This document shows, piece after piece, positions 4,662 through 7,274 of a DNA stretch of 7,274 bases. The position numbers and the translations under genes were made by a program. Source of the stretch: Cyclobacteriaceae bacterium (GTDB lineage Bacteria > Bacteroidota > Bacteroidia > Cytophagales > Cyclobacteriaceae); the NCBI GenBank assembly GCA_030637245.1, contig DAOVVI010000071.1, forward strand, positions 1-7,274. The letters run 5' to 3'. Each line of letters opens with the position of its first letter. The stretch's first letter is position 1. Under the pieces are notes generated by a model. The model had not been told where the DNA came from, ran no database searches, and worked only from the letters and a program-made list of their open reading frames with translations.

Positions 4662-7274
4662 CTATTCTATCGAATCCCTCTCAAGTATCACAAAACCATC
4701 TTGATCAATGGCACCTTCATAACCGCTCTTCACCCATGTGATTTGATCATTGGCAATTCTATCTGAAGCACAACTCAAGCATGCTCCCTTTAGCAGCATT
4801 GCGCCGATTTCATTAGCTCCCAATTCGACATCGTAATTGTCTGGATCGACCACCTTAATCGCGATTCCGGGAATTGGCCGTCCATAGCTGTTGGTCTTGT
4901 TTCCGGTCTGGGTAATCGGTAAGCCTCCAATATCTTTGAGTTTGTAATTCGGAGAACTCACGGCAATCACTGCTCCATACTCCGTAAAGCCAATGCTTTC
5001 ATGTATGGCTACCTTAAAATCCTGATGAAGGATTTTTTGTATTTCTGGTGCCACAGCATCCTTTCCGGTAACAATGGTTTCAATGGTTTTCCAGACTTCA
5101 GGCTTGCCTGATTCATAAAGTTGACGGACCTCCTGATCGTTCGCAAACAGGATGTCAACCTTTTGCTTTATAATCGTATCTATTAGTTCTTTGATGTCAC
5201 CTGTCCTATCGGCCTGAATAATTGTCATTCCTGTGAGCAAAGGCAACCAAAGATTGAGGCTATATCCATAGGCTGTATGCAAAGGCATGGTTGATAAAAT
5301 CTTTTTGCTTTTTTGAACTTTAAAAATTTGCATCAACCCTTTTGCAGAGGCCAGGATATTTTGATGCGTTAGCCCAATTTCTACCCATTGATCCTTTTCA
5401 TTTTTCTCAAAAGCTATCGTAGCCAGATCATTTTTTTGGATCAGCTTGTCCTCAGTTTTTCCTTTAACTATTGTTTTTTTTAGGTTGACTGATTGGTCCA
5501 TGATATCTTTCATTTGGTGCAAGGTGATATTCCCCGGCAAAGATTGATTTGGGCCAATATCGCCAATCAATACATCACATTTATCGAGGATTGTCCGCTT
5601 GTTCTTCTCATCGAGATTAGGGTTTATATTTGTTGAAGTTATACCGGCCAGGGCCAAAGAAATGTTCAGCAACAATACATTGGTGCCTGGCTGTGCATGT
5701 ATGCCAACCGTTTGAACCTGACCAACGTGAGTTGTCAGGTATTGACTCAGCCCTGTTGCTTTTTTGAAAAGTTGCGCATAGGAATAATTAGCTCCTTCAG
5801 AATCTGAAATAGCAACACTGTTGCTGTTTTTGGCCACTTTAGAAAAAAAGTACCCCAAAGTATGATGGTTCTTAATTCTACGCTCAAAGGTTTCTGAGGT
5901 TAATTCCTGAATACGCTGCCTCAGGTGAAAGGCAGATTGCTGATGATAAATTGGTTTTCCAATACTGACTGAAATGGGCTTTCTAAATGAGCGAAAATTA
6001 ACAATAGGTTTGGAACTTCCGACATCAAATGAAAACGGGGTGCCCGTGATTCCTGCCAAATGAAGAGGAATAATTGGTGCATCGATACCCTCTGCGATGT
6101 ATTCGATCCCTTTTTTAAATTCCAGTAAATGTCCGATTCTACTTATTTGCCCTTCCGGAAAAATACACACCAAATGGCCCTGGTTTATTTCTTCCTGGCA
6201 TATTCGTGTAAACTCCTCCAGTCTGCCTATTCCTATATTTGTTGTCACGGGGATCACATTCATACGCTTCACCAGCCAGTGGATGAATGGATTTTCATAG
6301 ATTTCACGTGCCATCACGAATCGTACCATCCGTGGTACTGCTGCAACAATAATCAGCGGATCGATCATCGATTGATGATTGGCAATTAGCAGCCCACCAC
6401 TTTTCTGAGGGATATGTACTGCACCCCGAAGGTCAAATTTAAAATAGAGTTTGGCTATTGCGTCAGCGATAAACCGTACCATCATGGCCGGGATGTTTAC
6501 CAGGGTAATGATGGTCATGATCCAGGAGATCACAGCAATAAATATAAATACAGTAATCGTATCAAAATAGGTGATGACAAATGCGTATATTGCAGAGGCA
6601 ATGAGTATGCACAGGAATACTACTATGTTGTTATAGGCAAGTATATTACCTAACTTTCTCCCCTCCACTCTTTGTTGCAGCCACGCATTTAGCGGCACTT
6701 TATAAAGTCCGCCGAAAAAGGCGGCTATAAATAGCAGGATGGTAAATTTGGTGGATGACATTTCCACAGTAGCAAATATTGTCAGGCAAATACTAAGGGC
6801 GATTCCACCGATAGGCACCAGGCCTATTTCTACCCGGTCTTTAGCTATCAGGCCAGCCACCCAACAACCTAAGCCAATACCTATGGCAATTATAGCAATA
6901 ACAAAGGAAGTTTGAGTAATACTCATTCCATAATATTGGGGTGCATGCTCCAATATATTCATTTGCAACATGGCTGCTACCAGCCAGAAACTACCCAAAC
7001 CAAAAATAGTATAATTCAGCCCTTTGACAGATTTTGACCAATTGTAGGATTCATACAGGTATTTGAAAGGATTGATGGTATCCTTAAAATTTTTGACAGG
7101 TTCCGGTTCAACTGCTGAAATTTTTCTGCTGGAAATCCATCCTGTTAAAGCCAAAGCGAACATTACCAAACTGATAATTAACACATTGTTATTGGGCAGA
7201 TCCGCAATTAAACCGGTGAGTACCTGTCCTATTAATACACTCACAAATGTTAGCAGCTCCATGGTGCCAATACC
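4662..7274 (-). CDS. LplT-like MFS / PlsC acyltransferase / degenerate AMP-binding fusion (N-terminus outside window)
   Basis: The frame is open to the window edge, reading GIGT before the methionine at 7260-7262, so the true start is outside and 870 residues are visible. Numbered from that methionine, residues 1-260 are MFS transporter helices (about eight visible) of the lysophospholipid-transporter type. Residues 275-440 are a PlsC acyltransferase with NHQSMID (295-301), GIGR (344-347), FPEGQISR (368-375) and APIIPL (395-400), so H296 and D301 are intact. Residues 470-866 resemble the AMP-binding domain of E. coli Aas. The order matches known LplT-Aas fusions, which flip lysophospholipids inward and reacylate them at the inner membrane. 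The AMP-binding part looks dead: the TSG-rich phosphate loop is replaced by FEKNEKDQWVEIG (618-630), the TGD motif by WVKSGYEG (843-850), and the C-terminal lid of roughly 100 residues is absent, with TAG directly followed by TGA. GFTEYGAV (758-765) survives. Transport and acyltransfer may remain functional. Confidence 0.88.
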   Translation of the reverse strand, partial: GIGTMELLTFVSVLIGQVLTGLIADLPNNNVLIISLVMFALALTGWISSRKISAVEPEPVKNFKDTINPFKYLYESYNWSKSVKGLNYTIFGLGSFWLVAAMLQMNILEHAPQYYGMSITQTSFVIAIIAIGIGLGCWVAGLIAKDRVEIGLVPIGGIALSICLTIFATVEMSSTKFTILLFIAAFFGGLYKVPLNAWLQQRVEGRKLGNILAYNNIVVFLCILIASAIYAFVITYFDTITVFIFIAVISWIMTIITLVNIPAMMVRFIADAIAKLYFKFDLRGAVHIPQKSGGLLIANHQSMIDPLIIVAAVPRMVRFVMAREIYENPFIHWLVKRMNVIPVTTNIGIGRLEEFTRICQEEINQGHLVCIFPEGQISRIGHLLEFKKGIEYIAEGIDAPIIPLHLAGITGTPFSFDVGSSKPIVNFRSFRKPISVSIGKPIYHQQSAFHLRQRIQELTSETFERRIKNHHTLGYFFSKVAKNSNSVAISDSEGANYSYAQLFKKATGLSQYLTTHVGQVQTVGIHAQPGTNVLLLNISLALAGITSTNINPNLDEKNKRTILDKCDVLIGDIGPNQSLPGNITLHQMKDIMDQSVNLKKTIVKGKTEDKLIQKNDLATIAFEKNEKDQWVEIGLTHQNILASAKGLMQIFKVQKSKKILSTMPLHTAYGYSLNLWLPLLTGMTIIQADRTGDIKELIDTIIKQKVDILFANDQEVRQLYESGKPEVWKTIETIVTGKDAVAPEIQKILHQDFKVAIHESIGFTEYGAVIAVSSPNYKLKDIGGLPITQTGNKTNSYGRPIPGIAIKVVDPDNYDVELGANEIGAMLLKGACLSCASDRIANDQITWVKSGYEGAIDQDGFVILERDSIE

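Overview
The window looks like chromosomal DNA from a member of the Bacteroidota, probably an environmental, Cytophagia-like lineage. The evidence is AT-rich DNA, exported proteins and lipoproteins with short signal sequences, mostly A-rich start contexts without a Shine-Dalgarno site, a sulfatase fragment, and an integrase fragment with the C-terminal signature common in this phylum. This is inference from sequence style; there is no rRNA or other firm marker. Every gene that looks functional is on the minus strand, so the transcribed order runs from high to low coordinates.

Layout in transcription order. (1) 7274-4662: a large membrane protein, cut off by the window edge, that joins an LplT-like MFS transporter, a PlsC-type acyltransferase and an AMP-binding (acyl-ACP synthetase-like) domain. 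The last domain has lost its phosphate-binding loop and its TGD motif, and it stops before the C-terminal lid. (2) 4661-4145: about 520 bp without an intact gene. It holds a decayed tyrosine recombinase C-terminus on the plus strand directly abutting a sulfatase C-terminal fragment on the minus strand, so it reads as a scar left by a mobile element. (3) 4144-2231: a lipoprotein with two Calx-beta domains and an ADP-ribosylglycohydrolase domain. (4) 2068-1154: an exported endonuclease/exonuclease/phosphatase (EEP) hydrolase with all its catalytic motifs. (5) 1143-316: a metallophosphoesterase lipoprotein that closely resembles animal CPPED1, 10 bp behind the EEP gene and almost certainly cotranscribed with it. 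(6) 179-1: the first 59 residues of an exported protein, possibly a pectate-lyase-like beta-helix protein.

Taken together, (3) to (5) are three consecutive exported hydrolases with predicted activity on ADP-ribosyl, phosphodiester and phosphomonoester bonds. With the sulfatase remnant and the possible beta-helix protein nearby, the setting suggests extracellular breakdown of decorated polymers or nucleotide-like compounds. A joint pathway is a hypothesis.

The most notable signals are the integrase/sulfatase scar, the eroded and truncated AMP-binding domain beside it, the Calx-beta/ADP-ribosylglycohydrolase lipoprotein, and a near-identical 42-bp leader shared by the two genes at 4144 and 179. 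No tRNA, rRNA or CRISPR array was seen, nor any terminator or promoter I would defend.
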